A stretch of DNA of 64,000 nt, taken from the NCBI GenBank assembly GCA_018240595.1, contig JAFEFL010000032.1:1-64000 (forward strand). Reading direction: 5' to 3'. This document shows, piece by piece, positions 62,166-64,000 of this stretch. The first letter of the stretch is position 1, and each line of letters starts with the position of its first letter. A program made the translations under genes and the position numbers. The notes beneath the pieces were generated by a model. It was not told the origin of the DNA, searched no databases, and was given only the letters and a program-made list of their open reading frames with translations. This DNA comes from Pseudomonadota bacterium. GTDB lineage: Bacteria; Pseudomonadota; Alphaproteobacteria; Rhizobiales; Xanthobacteraceae.

Positions 62166-62197
62166 GTCACGGCGACGTGACGGCGGAATCCTTCCGC
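62166..62197 (+). promoter_or_regulatory. Tandem short hairpins in the rpoH leader
   Basis: GTCACG-GCGA-CGTGAC (62166-62181) and GCGGAA-TCC-TTCCGC (62183-62197) are adjacent perfect inverted repeats, about 140 bases before the rpoH start. They could be leader-RNA structure (translational control) or a regulator site. No T-run follows, so a terminator is unlikely. Confidence 0.4.
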
Positions 62198-62334
62198 TGC
62201 CCGTCTCGAACCAGTATGCTGCATCCGCGTTCGTTGGAGAGAGCGAGCGCAAGTTGGATGCGCACCGTCGGCTCGGGGAGCGGCGGTGACAACCGCCTGC
62301 CGATCCGTCGGGGGCATTTACATGGAGGGCGCTA

Positions 62335-63258
62335 ATGGCCCGTTCTGCTGCAATCCCGGCACTCAGTGCCGAATCCGGTCTTTCACGATATCTTGAAGAA
62401 ATCCGTCGGTTCCCCATGCTGGAGCCGCAGGAAGAATACATGCTCGCCAAGAGCTGGCGCGAGCACGGGGATCGTGACGCCGCACACCGTCTCGTCACCA
62501 GCCATCTGCGTCTCGTCGCCAAGATCGCGATGGGTTACCGCGGTTATGGCCTGCCGATTTCCGAAGTCGTGTCCGAAGGCAATGTCGGCCTGATGCAGGC
62601 CGTGAAGCGCTTCGAACCCGAGAAGGGCTTCCGTCTGGCCACCTACGCGATGTGGTGGATCAAGGCCGCGATCCAGGAGTACATCCTGCGCTCGTGGTCG
62701 CTCGTGAAAATGGGCACCACCGCCAACCAGAAGAAGCTGTTCTTCAACCTGCGCAAGGCCAAGAGCAAGATCTCGGCTCTCGAGGAGGGCGACCTTCGCC
62801 CCGATCAGGTCAAGGTCATCGCCACCCAGCTCGGCGTCACCGAGCAGGACGTGGTCGATATGAATCGCCGTCTCGGCGGCGACGCTTCGCTCAACGCCTC
62901 GATCCGCGACGACGGCGAATCCGGCGAATGGCAGGATTGGCTGGTCGACGACGCCCCGAGCCAGGAGCGCATTCTCGCCGACAGCGAGGAGAGCGACAAC
63001 CGGCACAAGGCGCTGATCGGCGCGCTCGACGTGCTCAACGATCGCGAACGCCGCATCTTCGAGGCGCGCCGGCTCGCCGACGATCCGGTGACGCTGGAAG
63101 ACCTGGCCGCCGAGTTCGGCGTGTCGCGCGAGCGCGTGCGCCAGATCGAAGTGCGCGCCTTCGAGAAGGTGCAGAAGGCGGTGAAGAGCTCGATCTCGAC
63201 GCTCGAGACCCCCAAGGTCGGCCCGCAAGCGCAGGTCACCTCGGCGGCGATGCACTAA
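62335..63258 (+). CDS. rpoH: RNA polymerase sigma factor RpoH (sigma-32)
   Basis: The heat-shock sigma factor, 307 residues. Region 1.2/2 is clear (LSRYLEEIRRFPMLEPQEEYMLAKSW; LRLVAKIAMGYRGYGLPISEVVSEGNVGLMQAVKRFEPEKGFRLATYAMWWIKAAIQEYILR split over regions 2.1-2.4), with the RpoH box NQKKLFFNLRKAK following, and region 4 at the C-terminus (FGVSRERVRQIEVRAFEKV). ATG 62335 has GGAGGGC upstream. It directs heat-shock and other stress genes and probably its own upstream sigma-32-like promoter. Confidence 0.97.
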   Translation: MARSAAIPALSAESGLSRYLEEIRRFPMLEPQEEYMLAKSWREHGDRDAAHRLVTSHLRLVAKIAMGYRGYGLPISEVVSEGNVGLMQAVKRFEPEKGFRLATYAMWWIKAAIQEYILRSWSLVKMGTTANQKKLFFNLRKAKSKISALEEGDLRPDQVKVIATQLGVTEQDVVDMNRRLGGDASLNASIRDDGESGEWQDWLVDDAPSQERILADSEESDNRHKALIGALDVLNDRERRIFEARRLADDPVTLEDLAAEFGVSRERVRQIEVRAFEKVQKAVKSSISTLETPKVGPQAQVTSAAMH

Positions 63259-63283
63259 GCGCCGCGCTTCATCAACGAATGCC

Positions 63284-63312
63284 AAAGGCCGGGCCCACAG
63301 CCCGGCCTTTTT
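63284..63312 (+). terminator. Rho-independent terminator of rpoH
   Basis: AAAGGCCGGGC (63284-63294) pairs perfectly with GCCCGGCCTTT (63300-63310) across a 5-nt loop, and the T-run continues to 63312, 25 bp after the rpoH stop. Confidence 0.9.
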
Positions 63313-63398
63313 CATGGGGGAAACGCCGCGCGGCCCTCGGGAACTTTTGCAGTCCGCCGAGCTTGTCTGGGGAACCGAAGGGAACCCAAGGGACGCTC

Positions 63399-63725
63399 AT
63401 GAAAACGCCGAAAGTCATTACCAACGTCGAACGTCAGGCCGAGCGCCAGCTCAACTCCCTGGTCCGCACGGTGCGTCAGCAATACAAGCGCTTCGTCTCC
63501 GGCGGCACGACATCGACCGCGGCGGCGCAGCGCAAATTCATTCGCTCGGTGGAAAAGACCATCGACAGCGCCGAGGACATCATTGCCGAATTGAGGCCGC
63601 GCATTGCCGCGGTCAAGCGTTCGCTGGGCGGCGGCCGGAAGAAGAAGGTCAAGCGCGCCAAAGCGGCGAACCGGCGCAAGAAGGCGACCAAACGCGCGGC
63701 AAAGACTCGCAAGAAGAAGCTGTAG
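63399..63725 (+). CDS. Small basic protein with histone-H1-like Lys/Arg tail
   Basis: The 108-residue product has a helical N-terminal part (about 1-75; NVERQAERQLNSLVRTVRQQYK) and a C-terminal tail almost entirely of Lys, Arg, Ala and Thr (GGGRKKKVKRAKAANRRKK). Such tails bind nucleic acid non-specifically. A nucleoid or RNA role is plausible but unproven. AAGGGACG precedes ATG 63399. The preceding open frame is antisense-free shadow of rpoH, so the start is set by this ATG. Confidence 0.75.
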   Translation: MKTPKVITNVERQAERQLNSLVRTVRQQYKRFVSGGTTSTAAAQRKFIRSVEKTIDSAEDIIAELRPRIAAVKRSLGGGRKKKVKRAKAANRRKKATKRAAKTRKKKL

Positions 63726-63747
63726 CCAGTGCCGGGCGGCGCGCCTT

Positions 63748-63996
63748 TCAATGCTCGGATAGCTTGCGCTCGGCCTTGAGCGCTTCGAAGGTCGGCATGT
63801 TGGGGCAATAGGTCTTCCACTCCGTGCCGTCGGGATCGCGGCGCAGTTCGTGCTGACACTGGCGCTTCTCGTCGCAGAACGAGCAGACGCGCTGCAGGTC
63901 GTGGAAGACCGCCGGCTCGACGCGCGCGACGTCCTCGGGGTCGAGGCCCATCGCGGCCAGCCGCGTGACCATCGGGTCCGCGGCATGCGGGCCCAT
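63748..63996 (-). CDS. DUF6455 family small Cys-containing protein
   Basis: An 82-residue protein of the alphaproteobacterial DUF6455 type: AAMGLDPEDVARVEPAVFHDLQRVCSFCDEKRQCQHELRR, with a CSFC-x5-C cluster and a later YCPN Cys, which could bind iron or zinc. Function unknown. The ATG lies four bases from the window edge. An upstream extension outside the window cannot be excluded. Confidence 0.7.
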   Translation of the reverse strand: MGPHAADPMVTRLAAMGLDPEDVARVEPAVFHDLQRVCSFCDEKRQCQHELRRDPDGTEWKTYCPNMPTFEALKAERKLSEH

Positions 63997-64000
63997 GTGA

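Overview
The window is GC-rich alphaproteobacterial DNA. The gene set points to Hyphomicrobiales (Rhizobiales), probably Xanthobacteraceae/Bradyrhizobiaceae: a ChpT phosphotransferase next to a che operon with a hybrid CheA, an EipA/DUF1134 protein, an alphaproteobacterial ferredoxin-NADP reductase, an RpoH sigma factor, and many tripartite-tricarboxylate and branched-chain amino-acid type transport genes. A Pseudolabrys-like organism would fit, but that is inference.

Layout. 0.3-6.6 kb: chemotaxis operon on the minus strand (chpT, cheA, cheW, cheY, cheB, cheR). 6.8-10.4 kb: housekeeping and envelope genes (cysQ, a YHS protein, an EipA-like protein, a membrane-anchored coiled-coil protein). 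10.4-11.5 kb: tRNA-Val(CAC) followed by a small AT-richer toxin-antitoxin islet with a palindromic operator. 11.7-16.6 kb: tex, an AI-2E family permease, a YqjD/YqjE-like pair and a DUF971 protein. 16.7-21.3 kb: a LysR-led catabolic cluster with a tripartite tricarboxylate receptor, a GST, a PDC-lactonase-like hydrolase and an SDR.

21.3-35.8 kb: a serine-cycle cluster. On the minus strand lie glyA, sgaA, a ketopantoate-reductase-like gene, hprA, mtkA, mtkB, ppc, a CMD/AhpD protein and a ferredoxin-NADP reductase. Around them are a divergent IclR regulator, folD and an oxalate/formate-type MFS antiporter. The glyA and antiporter promoter regions share two operator types: a TGGAAAT-N-ATTTCCA box and a TGGAATACTGTATGCCAC box lying on the predicted -10. 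This suggests one IclR-controlled unit for C1 or C2 (formate, oxalate, glyoxylate) assimilation.

35.9-40.2 kb: a MarR regulator divergent from a two-gene indolepyruvate:ferredoxin oxidoreductase. 40.2-59.4 kb: a large catabolic block. It holds a three-component Rieske oxygenase, a thiolase-like protein lacking the usual Cys and His, a DUF35-SDR fusion with a degenerate SDR half, a cyclase-family hydrolase, an SDR, an Asp/Glu-racemase homologue lacking its catalytic Cys, two acyl-CoA ligases, a branched-chain ABC importer, a second (intact) thiolase, a 3-hydroxyacyl-CoA dehydrogenase and an octopine-dehydrogenase-family protein. Four copies of an AT-only palindrome (ATTTTA-N4-TAAAAT and variants) sit at the four promoter regions of this block, each over the predicted -10. 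They define a coherent regulon whose substrate and regulator are unknown. This is the best candidate here for an undescribed system.

59.6-64 kb: tRNA-Glu(CTC), a small membrane protein, an rluD-family gene, and rpoH with an upstream site matching the sigma-32 consensus, then a histone-H1-like basic protein and a DUF6455 protein at the window edge.
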